This document shows positions 8,453-16,085 of a DNA stretch of 64,000 bases, one piece after another (position 1 is the first letter of the stretch; every line of letters begins with the position of its first letter). A program made the position numbers and the translations under genes. Below the pieces are notes generated by a model. The model saw only the letters and a program-made list of their open reading frames with translations. It searched no databases and was not told the DNA's origin. Source of the stretch: Rhizobacter sp. Root1221 (GTDB lineage Bacteria; Pseudomonadota; Gammaproteobacteria; Burkholderiales; Burkholderiaceae_C); NCBI RefSeq assembly GCF_001425785.1, contig NZ_LMDI01000015.1, positions 1,421 to 65,420 of the forward strand. The letters are read 5' to 3'.

Positions 8453-9231
8453 ACCCCGACTGGCTCCGGCCCGATTGGTCCGTCGCCGGCGCGGGCGGGA
8501 TGATGAGCACCCGGGCCGGCGGCCAAAGTACCACCCCCTTCGACCGCCTGAACCTTGGCAACGGGGTGGGTGACGACCCTGCCGTGGTGGCGCGCAACCG
8601 CGCCATCTTCCGGGCCGCCACCGGCGGCGCGGCACCCGTGTTCCTGAAGCAGGTGCACGGCACGCGGGTCGTGCGGCTCACCGCGCAGCATGCCGCCTCC
8701 AACGCCACGGTGGAGGAGGCCGACGCCAGCATCACCACCGAGCCGGGCCTGGCCTGCACGGTGCTCGTGGCCGATTGCCTGCCCGTGCTGTTCACCGCGC
8801 CCGAGGGCCGCGCGGTGGGTGCGGCGCACGCGGGCTGGCGTGGCCTGCGGGGCGGGGTGCTCGAGGCCACGCTGCGCGAGGTGTGTGCTGCCGCGGTGTG
8901 TGCCCCGGACGAGGTGTCCGCCTGGCTTGGCGCCTGCATCGGGCCGCGCCGCTTCGAAGTGGGCCCCGATGTGCTCGAGGCCTTCGGGGCAGCCCACGAC
9001 ACCACCGTGGCCGCGTGTTTCGCGCCGGTGCGGCCGGGCAAGTGGCTGGCCGACCTGCCGCGCCTTGCCCGCATGCGCCTGGCCACGGCCGGGGTCACCC
9101 AGGTGAGCGGCGGAGCCTGGTGCACCGTCGAAGACCCGTCACGGTTCTTTTCGTTCCGGCGGGACGGGGTCACCGGCCGCATGGCCGCGGCCGTCTGGAT
9201 CGCCCCCGGGGCCGGCCGCCGCGTCGGCTGA
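8449..9231 (+). CDS. pgeF: Peptidoglycan editing factor PgeF (YfiH/laccase-domain, polyphenol oxidase family)
   Basis: 260 residues. Conserved YfiH motifs are present: NLGNGVGDDP, KQVHG (metal His), VLVADCLPVLF (metal Cys), AAHAGWRGL (metal His), GACIGPRRFEVG, and a Cys near the end (AWCT). The family is a zinc-dependent enzyme that removes L-Ser-containing peptidoglycan precursors in E. coli and has been described elsewhere as a purine nucleoside hydrolase or polyphenol oxidase. The ATG overlaps the maiA stop (ATGA). Its 3' end overlaps an oppositely transcribed small gene (9139-9417). Confidence 0.92.
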   Translation: MNPDWLRPDWSVAGAGGMMSTRAGGQSTTPFDRLNLGNGVGDDPAVVARNRAIFRAATGGAAPVFLKQVHGTRVVRLTAQHAASNATVEEADASITTEPGLACTVLVADCLPVLFTAPEGRAVGAAHAGWRGLRGGVLEATLREVCAAAVCAPDEVSAWLGACIGPRRFEVGPDVLEAFGAAHDTTVAACFAPVRPGKWLADLPRLARMRLATAGVTQVSGGAWCTVEDPSRFFSFRRDGVTGRMAAAVWIAPGAGRRVG

Positions 9232-9417
9232 TTCGGCGGCCCGGCGTGCGCGCCGGCGGCCCGGCGTGCCCATGACGTACAGCACGATGGACAACGGCAG
9301 CGCGCCGTACAGCAAGAAGGTGACGATCGCGCCGAGCACGGTGCCGGCCGGATTGGTGGCTTCCGCGAGGGCCATCATCAGCACGACATACATCCAGGCG
9401 ATGGTGACGAGATACAT
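9139..9417 (-). CDS. Small two-helix membrane protein, function unknown
   Basis: 92 residues from ATG 9417. It begins MYLVTIAWMYVVLMMALAEA, has a second hydrophobic segment (VLGAIVTFLLYGALPLSIVLYVMG) and ends in a charged Arg/Asp/Pro-rich tail. I recognise the N-terminal 55 residues as typical of a short unnamed membrane protein found near phaC in related betaproteobacteria; I do not know its job. No clear Shine-Dalgarno precedes ATG. Its last 93 bp lie antisense to the 3' end of pgeF, so the tail is constrained by two reading frames. It is divergent from phaC. Confidence 0.65.
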   Translation of the reverse strand: MYLVTIAWMYVVLMMALAEATNPAGTVLGAIVTFLLYGALPLSIVLYVMGTPGRRRARRAAESADAAAGPGGDPDGRGHAAGDPVPPERKEP

Positions 9418-9429
9418 GGGATTCCGAAC

Positions 9430-9470
9430 CGGGAGCTTTGGGGCGAGAATGGATCGAACTGAAGCTCCCG
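9430..9470. promoter_or_regulatory. 9-bp inverted repeat in the phaC upstream region
   Basis: CGGGAGCTT at 9430-9438 is perfectly repeated in inverse as AAGCTCCCG at 9462-9470, with a 23-nt spacer, in the 78-bp gap between the small membrane gene and phaC. It could be a regulator binding site shared by both genes, or a stem-loop in the phaC leader about 25 nt before the GTG start. The perfect arms are directly visible; the role is inferred. Confidence 0.45.
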
Positions 9471-9495
9471 CCACCCGTGCCCCCGAAGGAGACCT

Positions 9496-11211
9496 GTGAA
9501 CAACCGAGCCGTTCCTGAACCCCGCATCACCGAAGCCCTGGAGGCCTTCGGCGCCACGGCGACGAACATGCTGAAGTCCGTGTCGGGCCTGAGTGTGCCA
9601 CTGCCCGCACTCACCGAACTGCAGTCCGAGTACCTGCGCCAAGCCACGGAATTGTGGAACCGATCGATGAACTTCGGTTCACCGAAAGGTGCCGGCGATG
9701 AACCCGCACCGAAGATCGGCGACCGCCGGTTTGCCGCACCCGAGTGGCAGGCCGATCCGGCCTCGTCGTTCGGCGCCCAGATGTACCTGCTGAACGCGCG
9801 CACGCTGCTCAAGCTCGCCGATGCGGTGCAGGGCGACGACAAGCCGCGGCAGCGGCTCCGGTACGCGGTGGAGCAGTGGGTGGCCGCCGCGTCGCCCGCG
9901 AACTTCCTCGCCACCAACCCGGAAGCCCTGAAGAAGGCGGTCACCAGCCAGGGCGAAAGCCTGAAGGACGGGCTCGCCCGCCTGGTGAGCGACCTGCGCC
10001 AGGGGCACCTGTCGCAGACGGACGAGACGCTCTTCGAGGTGGGCCGCAACGTGGCCACCACCGAGGGCCACGTCGTGTTCGAGAACGACCTTTTCCAGCT
10101 GCTCGACTACAAGCCGCTGACGGCCAAGGTGCACGAGCGTCCATTGCTGATGGTGCCGCCGTGCATCAACAAGTACTACATCCTCGACCTGCAACCCGCC
10201 AACTCGCTGATCCGCTACGCGGTGGAGCAGGGCCACCGCGTGTTCGTGGTGAGCTGGCGCAACGCCGACGAGTCCATGGCCCACATGGGCTGGGACGACT
10301 ACATCGAGGAAGGCGCCATCCGGGCCATCGACCTCGTGCAGGAGATCAGCGGCTCCGACACCATCAACACGCTGGGCTTCTGCATCGGTGGCACCATCCT
10401 GGCCACCGCCTTGGCCGTGCTGGCCCACCGGGGGCGCCAGCCCGCGGAAAGCATGACCCTCCTGACGGCGTTCCTCGACTTCACCGACACCGGTGTGCTC
10501 GACCTGTTCATCGACGAGGCCATGGTGAAGATGCGCGAACTCACCATCGGCCCCGAGAGCCCCACCCAGGGCGGGCTGCTGAAGGGCCAGGAACTCGCCT
10601 CCACGTTCAGCTCGCTGCGGCCGAACGACCTGGTGTGGAACTACGTGGTGGGGAACTACCTGAAGGGCGAGACCCCGCCCGCGTTCGACCTGCTGTACTG
10701 GAACAGCGACAGCACGAACCTGCCCGGCCCCATGTACTGCTGGTACCTGCGCCACACGTACCTCGAGAACAACCTCGTCAAGCCGGGCAAGGCCGTGGTG
10801 TGCGGCGCGCCGGTGGACTTGGGGTCGATCGACCTGCCCGTGTATGTCTACGGCTCCCGCGAGGACCACATCGTGCCGTGGGACGCGGCGTACCGGAACC
10901 TGACCGCGTTGAGCGGCAACAAGGGCCAGACGCGGTTCGTGCTGGGCGCCTCGGGCCACATCGCCGGGGTGATCAACCCGCCGGCAAGCAAGAAGCGGAG
11001 CCACTGGGTGGGCGCCAATGGCAAGGCCCCGGCCACCGCCGACGCCTGGCTGGAGCAGGCCACCGAACACCCGGGCAGCTGGTGGCCCGACTGGGCCGCC
11101 TGGCTCAAGCGCCATGCGGGCGCCCAGGTGGCGGCACCCAAACGGCCCGGTTCTCGGGATTTCCCGCCGATCGAAACCGCTCCTGGCCGCTATGTCAAGC
11201 AGAAAGCCTGA
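9496..11211 (+). CDS. phaC: Class I poly(3-hydroxyalkanoate) synthase
   Basis: 571 residues from GTG 9496, preceded by AAGGAGA. It polymerises (R)-3-hydroxyacyl-CoA into polyhydroxyalkanoate on the granule surface. The PhaC N-terminal region is followed by an alpha/beta-hydrolase fold with the lipase-like box GFCIGG (nucleophile C296), the catalytic Asp in SREDHIVPW (about D457) and His in GASGHIAG (H488). PPCINKYYILDL and NPPASKKRSHW are family signatures. Length and motifs fit class I, which needs no PhaE or PhaR subunit. It is followed by phaA (68-bp gap) and phaB, so substrate supply and polymerisation are encoded together. Confidence 0.97.
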   Translation: MNNRAVPEPRITEALEAFGATATNMLKSVSGLSVPLPALTELQSEYLRQATELWNRSMNFGSPKGAGDEPAPKIGDRRFAAPEWQADPASSFGAQMYLLNARTLLKLADAVQGDDKPRQRLRYAVEQWVAAASPANFLATNPEALKKAVTSQGESLKDGLARLVSDLRQGHLSQTDETLFEVGRNVATTEGHVVFENDLFQLLDYKPLTAKVHERPLLMVPPCINKYYILDLQPANSLIRYAVEQGHRVFVVSWRNADESMAHMGWDDYIEEGAIRAIDLVQEISGSDTINTLGFCIGGTILATALAVLAHRGRQPAESMTLLTAFLDFTDTGVLDLFIDEAMVKMRELTIGPESPTQGGLLKGQELASTFSSLRPNDLVWNYVVGNYLKGETPPAFDLLYWNSDSTNLPGPMYCWYLRHTYLENNLVKPGKAVVCGAPVDLGSIDLPVYVYGSREDHIVPWDAAYRNLTALSGNKGQTRFVLGASGHIAGVINPPASKKRSHWVGANGKAPATADAWLEQATEHPGSWWPDWAAWLKRHAGAQVAAPKRPGSRDFPPIETAPGRYVKQKA

Positions 11212-11279
11212 CACCTTGACGCGCCGTCCCCCGAAGCAGACATTCCCTTCATTCCCATCCCCTTCTCGGAGACTCTCCC

Positions 11280-12458
11280 ATGACTGACATCGTCATCGTT
11301 GCCGCCGCCCGCACCGCTGTGGGCAAGTTTGGTGGTTCCCTTGCCAAGACCGCCGCACCAGAATTGGGCGCTGCCGTGATCGTCGACCTGCTGCGCCGGG
11401 CCAAGCTCGCCGGTGACCAGATCAACGAAGTGATCCTCGGCCAGGTGCTGACCGCTGGTTCAGGGCAGAACCCCGCCCGCCAGACCGTCGTGAAGAGCGG
11501 CCTGCCGCAGAGCGTTCCGGCGCTGACCATCAACGCCGTGTGCGGGTCCGGCCTCAAGGCCGTGATGCTGGGCGCGCAGGCCATCCGCGACGGCGACAGC
11601 GAAATCATCATCGCCGGCGGCCAGGAGAACATGAGCCTGGCGCCCCACGTGCTGCCCAACTCGCGTGACGGCCAGCGCATGGGCGACTGGAAGCTCGTCG
11701 ACACCATGATCACCGACGGCCTGTGGGACGTGTACAACCAGTACCACATGGGCATCACCGCCGAAAACGTGGCGAAGAAGCACAGCATCAGCCGCGAAAC
11801 GCAGGACGCGTTCGCGCTGGCCTCGCAGCAGAAGGCCGTGGCCGCGCAGGACGCCGGCAAGTTCAAGGACGAGATCGTGCCGTTCTCGATCCCGCAGAAA
11901 AAGGGTGACCCGGTCGTGTTCGCGGCCGACGAGTTCATCAACCGCAAGAGCACGGCCGAGGCCCTCGCCGGCCTGCGTCCGGCGTTCGACAAGGCGGGTG
12001 GGGTGACGGCCGGCAACGCGTCGGGCCTCAACGACGGCGCTGCCGGCGTGGTGCTCATGACCGCCAAGAAGGCCGACCAGCTGGGCCTGACCCCGCTCGC
12101 GCGCATCAAGAGCTACGCCACCGTGGCCCTCGACCCGTCCATCATGGGCATGGGTCCGGTGCCGGCCTCGCAGAAGGCGCTGCAGCGTGCCGGCTGGAAG
12201 GCGTCCGACCTCGACCTGCTCGAGATCAACGAAGCCTTCGCGGCCCAGGCCTGTGCGGTCAACAACGAGATGGGCTGGGACACCAGCAAGGTCAACGTCA
12301 ATGGCGGCGCCATCGCCATCGGCCACCCCATCGGCGCGTCCGGCTGCCGCATCCTCGTCACGCTGCTGCACGAAATGCAGCGCCGCGACGCCAAGAAGGG
12401 CATTGCCAGCCTGTGCATCGGGGGTGGCATGGGCGTTGCGTTGACCGTGGAACGCTGA
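11280..12458 (+). CDS. phaA: Acetyl-CoA acetyltransferase (beta-ketothiolase)
   Basis: 392 residues. It condenses two acetyl-CoA to acetoacetyl-CoA, the first step of PHB synthesis. Thiolase active-site residues are visible: acyl-accepting C88 in NAVCGSGLK, H349 in GHPIGASG and C379 in LCIGGGMGVA. NEAFAAQACAVNNEMGWD is the typical biosynthetic thiolase segment. The ribosome binding site is GGAGA, about 8 nt before ATG. It lies between phaC and phaB in the usual order. Confidence 0.97.
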   Translation: MTDIVIVAAARTAVGKFGGSLAKTAAPELGAAVIVDLLRRAKLAGDQINEVILGQVLTAGSGQNPARQTVVKSGLPQSVPALTINAVCGSGLKAVMLGAQAIRDGDSEIIIAGGQENMSLAPHVLPNSRDGQRMGDWKLVDTMITDGLWDVYNQYHMGITAENVAKKHSISRETQDAFALASQQKAVAAQDAGKFKDEIVPFSIPQKKGDPVVFAADEFINRKSTAEALAGLRPAFDKAGGVTAGNASGLNDGAAGVVLMTAKKADQLGLTPLARIKSYATVALDPSIMGMGPVPASQKALQRAGWKASDLDLLEINEAFAAQACAVNNEMGWDTSKVNVNGGAIAIGHPIGASGCRILVTLLHEMQRRDAKKGIASLCIGGGMGVALTVER

Positions 12459-12475
12459 TCAGTTTCCCGAGACCG

Positions 12476-12520
12476 CGGGCACACCCGCACGGCTGGCGCG
12501 TGCGGCGGGTCGGGTGCCCG
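12476..12520 (+). other. Long GC-rich hairpin between phaA and phaB
   Basis: CGGGCAC at 12476-12482 pairs with GTGCCCG at 12514-12520, and inside it CCGCAC (12485-12490) pairs with GTGCGG (12500-12505). No T-tract follows, so it is not a standard terminator. It may be an mRNA processing or stability element that separates phaA from phaB in the 178-bp gap. Confidence 0.5.
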
Positions 12521-12636
12521 GCAAAAACGGTTCATGCCAGGCCGGTTACAAGGGGGAACCCGGTTGACCGGCGAACGACAGAGGGGGACGCTAGGGTCCT
12601 GGCCAACCCCCATTCAACGATCACAAGGAGAGGTAA

Positions 12637-13374
12637 ATGACCCAGAAGGTAGCGTACGTCACGGGTGGCATGGGTGGCATCGGAACCACGATGTGCCAGC
12701 GGCTGCACAAGGACGGTTTCAAGGTGATCGCCGGCTGCGGACCCAGCCGCGATTTCAAGAAATGGCTCGACGAACAGACGGCCCAGGGCTACTCGTTCTA
12801 TGCCTCGGTGGGCAACGTCGGTGATTGGGACTCCACCGTCGGCGCGTTCCAGAAGGCCAAGGCCGAACACGGCCCCATCGACGTGCTGGTCAACAACGCC
12901 GGCATCACCCGCGACGGCATGTTCCGCAAGATGAGCCGTGCCGATTGGGACGCCGTCATCGAGACCAACCTCACCAGCCTGTTCAACGTGACCAAGCAGG
13001 TCATCGAGGACATGCTCGAGCGGGGTTGGGGCCGCATCATCAACATCAGCTCGGTCAATGGCGAAAAGGGCCAGTTCGGCCAGACGAATTACTCCGCCGC
13101 CAAGGCCGGCATGCACGGCTTCACGATGGCCCTGGCCCAGGAAGTGGCGAACAAGGGCGTGACGGTCAACACCGTCAGCCCGGGCTACATCGCCACCGAC
13201 ATGGTGAAGTCCATCCGCCAGGACGTGCTCGACAAGATCGTGGCCGGCATCCCCGTCAAGCGCCTGGGCACGCCAGACGACATCGCGTCCATCGTGGCGT
13301 GGGTGGCGTCCGACGAATCCGGGTTTGCAACGGGTGCTGACTTCAGCGTGAACGGCGGCCTGCACATGGGCTGA
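12637..13374 (+). CDS. phaB: Acetoacetyl-CoA reductase (NADPH, SDR family)
   Basis: 245 residues. It reduces acetoacetyl-CoA to (R)-3-hydroxybutyryl-CoA for PhaC. The nucleotide-binding motif TGGMGGIG is at residues 9-16, NNAGITRDGMF (about 86-96) is the PhaB-typical segment, and the catalytic triad is S139 (INISSV), Y152 and K156 (NYSAAKAG). PVKRLGTPDDIA and the end FSVNGGLHMG match the family length and tail. A strong AAGGAGAGG precedes ATG. Confidence 0.97.
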   Translation: MTQKVAYVTGGMGGIGTTMCQRLHKDGFKVIAGCGPSRDFKKWLDEQTAQGYSFYASVGNVGDWDSTVGAFQKAKAEHGPIDVLVNNAGITRDGMFRKMSRADWDAVIETNLTSLFNVTKQVIEDMLERGWGRIINISSVNGEKGQFGQTNYSAAKAGMHGFTMALAQEVANKGVTVNTVSPGYIATDMVKSIRQDVLDKIVAGIPVKRLGTPDDIASIVAWVASDESGFATGADFSVNGGLHMG

Positions 13375-13390
13375 TGTACGGCGGCGTGGC

Positions 13391-13484
13391 GATTCCGGCG
13401 CAAGCCGGGATCTCCACCCTGTGCAGGCGAAGCGGCTTCCATCCAGGCGAAGCAGGCTCCGTTTCGTCATCCGGCCCACGCCGG
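13391..13484. repeat. Pair of REP-like palindromes after phaB
   Basis: Two hairpins sit in the 198-bp gap after phaB. GATTCCGGC (13391-13399), loop GCAA, GCCGGGATC (13404-13412) forms a 9-bp stem with one G-T pair. CCGGC (13471-13475), loop CCAC, GCCGG (13480-13484) is the second. Between them, CAGGCGAAGC occurs twice in direct orientation. The form (CCxGC-N4-GCxGG) matches short extragenic palindromes common in Burkholderiales. A second pair is at 23656-23726. The rest of the gap holds no gene. Confidence 0.6.
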
Positions 13485-13572
13485 AAACCATCGCCACCGG
13501 GCTTCCCGGTCGGCGATACTCCTTCCCGATTCAACATCAGGACCGACCGTTCCGGATCGGGGGGAAACTCGA

Positions 13573-15597
13573 ATGAACGCGCTTGTCTGGCGCCGATGGG
13601 GCGCCCGCGTAGGCGCAGCATGGGCCATGGCTTTCCTGGCCACCACCGCCCAGGCCGACCCGGCAACCCGCCGCCCGGTCGAACTCTTTGCCAGCTTGCC
13701 GCTGCTGTCCCACGTGGTTCTGTCCGCGGACGGCCAACAGGTGGCCGGCCTGATGAACGAGGGCGACCGCACCTTGGTCGTGACCCGCGCTGTCGACGGC
13801 GGGAAACTCACCGGGGTGCTGACCAACGACAACCAGCAGTTCCGCATCCGCTGGGTGCGCTGGGTCGGCAACGAGCGCCTGCTCATCTCCGTGGAGTTCG
13901 CGTCACGGCGGGATTTCGTCGGCACCGCGGAGACCCGCCTGTTGTCGGTGAAACCCGACGGCACGGGGCTGTTCCCGTTGATCGAAAGCCCGAGTGTGGC
14001 CGGTGGCCTCATGGGCAACCGGGTCACGCAGCAGATCCAGGACCGCGTGATCGACTGGATGCCCGGGGATGGCCAGCACGTGCTGCTGGCCCTCAGCGAA
14101 CCCGAGCGTGTGCTGCCGGCCGTCTACAAGGTGAACGTGGCCACCGGCGCTCGCAAGATGGTGAAGACGCCGGAGCGTGACACCTACACCTGGCTGTCGG
14201 ATGCCCGGCACCGCGTGCGGGTGGGTGTGCGCAATACAGGCGAGGCGCGCGAAGTGCGTGTCTGCGACCCGGACGGCAAGAACTGGCGTACCGCGTGGAA
14301 GTGGGAACACCTCGAGGATGCGGTGACCCCACTCGGGTTCGGCGTCGATCCGCAGGAGTTGTACGTGGCGGCCTACCACGACGGCCGCCTGGCGGTGCAG
14401 TCGGTGCGGCTGGATGATCCCGCGCTGGCGCGAACGGTGCGCTTCAGCCACCCGACGCAGGATGTGTACGGAAACCTGGTGCGCCTGCCCGGTACCGGCG
14501 AAGTGATCGGCGTCGGCTCCGACGACAGCGAAGGCGAAGGCGATGGCCCGGGGGCTCGCCCGGAGCTGTGGAATCCCGCGTGGCGCGCGCAGATGCGGGC
14601 GGTGGACGCCGGGTTGCCTGGGCGGGAGAACCGGCTGCTGCAAATCGGCACCGACGGCCAGCGGTACCTGCTGCACTCCAGCGGCAACGGCAAACCGGGT
14701 GTGTACTACGTCGGCGACCGGCGCACCGGCGACCTGTTCGAGCTGGGGGCGATGTACCCTGGCCTGGACCCCGCCGAGCTGATGGGCAAGCACCCCGCCA
14801 CGATCAAGGCGCGCGATGGCCTGGACCTCAATGCGTACCTCACGCTGCCCGCCGGACGCCGCCAGGGCGATGGCGGTGCGCCGCTGCCGATGGTGCTGCT
14901 GCCCCACGGCGGCCCGCACAGCCGCGACGACATGGACTTCGACACCTGGACCGAGTTCCTCGCCGACCGCGGCTACGCCGTGCTGCAGGTCAACTTCCGG
15001 GGTTCCGTCGGCTACGGTCACGCCTTTGCCACCGCCGGCCTCAAGCGTTGGGGCCTGGAAATGCAGGACGACCTGACCGACGCGGTGCAATGGGCCGCGG
15101 CCAGTGGCATCGCCGATCCGGCGCGCGTCTGCATCGTGGGCGCGAGCTACGGCGGCTACGCCGCCTTGATGGGCGCCGTGAAGACCCCCGACCTCTACAA
15201 GTGCGCGGTGAGCTTTGCCGGTGTCTCCGACCTGCCTGACCTGATCGCCCACCAGAGCGATTACGTGCTCGGGCGCGAGGCCATGGAAGTGCTGGTGGGC
15301 AGTGCCTGGGGCGACCGCGAGCGGCTGCGCGCCACATCGCCGGCGCGGCACGCCGACCAGATCCGGGTGCCCGTGCTGCTGGCACACGGCACGTCCGACC
15401 GCGTGGTGCCGGTGGACCAGAGCGAGACCATGGCCAAGGCCCTGCGCCGCGCGGGCAAGCCGCACCAGTTCATCACGTTCGACAAGGGCGACCACTTCCT
15501 GAGCCGCTACACCCACCGGCTCGCGTTTTTCAAGGCGCTCGAAACATTCCTCGATCAACATCTGCAGCCTGCGGGACCCGCCGCCCAGAAGAGTTGA
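13573..15597 (+). CDS. S9-family (prolyl oligopeptidase-like) serine peptidase, exported
   Basis: 674 residues with a signal peptide (MNALVWRRWGARVGAAWAMAFLATTAQA). Residues about 30-400 form a beta-propeller-like region. The C-terminal alpha/beta-hydrolase has HGGPHSRD (oxyanion region), S525 in GASYGGYAAL, D609 in GTSDRVVPVD and H641 in KGDHFLS. These are the S9C/acylaminoacyl-peptidase-type motifs. It is a probable periplasmic di/oligopeptidase; the substrate is unknown. The gene stands alone between the REP-like spacer and a decayed region. Confidence 0.92.
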   Translation: MNALVWRRWGARVGAAWAMAFLATTAQADPATRRPVELFASLPLLSHVVLSADGQQVAGLMNEGDRTLVVTRAVDGGKLTGVLTNDNQQFRIRWVRWVGNERLLISVEFASRRDFVGTAETRLLSVKPDGTGLFPLIESPSVAGGLMGNRVTQQIQDRVIDWMPGDGQHVLLALSEPERVLPAVYKVNVATGARKMVKTPERDTYTWLSDARHRVRVGVRNTGEAREVRVCDPDGKNWRTAWKWEHLEDAVTPLGFGVDPQELYVAAYHDGRLAVQSVRLDDPALARTVRFSHPTQDVYGNLVRLPGTGEVIGVGSDDSEGEGDGPGARPELWNPAWRAQMRAVDAGLPGRENRLLQIGTDGQRYLLHSSGNGKPGVYYVGDRRTGDLFELGAMYPGLDPAELMGKHPATIKARDGLDLNAYLTLPAGRRQGDGGAPLPMVLLPHGGPHSRDDMDFDTWTEFLADRGYAVLQVNFRGSVGYGHAFATAGLKRWGLEMQDDLTDAVQWAAASGIADPARVCIVGASYGGYAALMGAVKTPDLYKCAVSFAGVSDLPDLIAHQSDYVLGREAMEVLVGSAWGDRERLRATSPARHADQIRVPVLLAHGTSDRVVPVDQSETMAKALRRAGKPHQFITFDKGDHFLSRYTHRLAFFKALETFLDQHLQPAGPAAQKS

Positions 15598-15682
15598 CAT
15601 GACCGGCCGCGCGGCGGTGTTCCCGATCGAAGCGCACTGCTGCTTGGAATAGCTGGCCCTGCACGGCCGTATTGCGAGAACT

Positions 15683-15950
15683 GTTCAGTTCTTCGATGAT
15701 GAACACTCATCCGAAGAAGATCGCCTCCTGATGCTTGGCAGGAGTTCCGGGGCCAAGCTGCTCATCGTCTGTCATTGCGAGCGTGAACACGGCGAAGTCA
15801 TTCGCATCATCTCTGCCCGCAAAGCAACCAAGCGCGAGAGCGCGTTCTATCAAGGAAGGTGGCCAGTCATGAAAACTGAATACGATCTCTCCAAGCTGAA
15901 GTCCCGCAAGAACCCATACGCATCAAAGCTGAAGAAGCCAGTCACGATGG
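15683..15950 (+). pseudogene. Decayed brnT-brnA toxin-antitoxin remnant
   Basis: The frame reads QFFDDEHSSEEDRLLMLG, then LLIVCHCE and VIRIISARKATKRESAFYQG, which is the C-terminal two thirds of a BrnT ribonuclease toxin. A TAG at 15650 and unrelated sequence replace its N-terminus. Without a stop the same frame runs into MKTEYDLSKLKSRKNPYASK (ATG 15869, GGAAGG before it), the N-terminus of a BrnA antitoxin. After KKPVTM (about 15950) similarity ends and the DNA-binding part is lost. Both genes are therefore broken. Family assignment rests on recalled BrnT/BrnA motifs. Confidence 0.7.
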
Positions 15951-15959
15951 GCGTGGTGA

Positions 15960-16085
15960 GCACCGACGTCACCAGCCCTCAACTGGTACGCGGGCCCATG
16001 GGCGCGCTACCTGGTGGACGACACCGCGTGCACGATCCTGAACTTCCACAAGGTGCGCGCCAAACGCGACCCGAGGGCCGCGTGA
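15960..16085 (+). pseudogene. Fragment of an unidentified gene abutting glnD
   Basis: In a frame different from the brnA remnant, an open stretch after TGA (15957-15959) reads TSPALNWYAGPWARYLVDD, then TACTILNFHKVRAKRDPRAA, and stops at 16083-16085, directly against the glnD stop. Its composition looks like a protein C-terminus and no start codon suits it. It may be the tail of a gene whose front was lost when the brnTA fragment arrived. I do not recognise the family. Confidence 0.35.
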
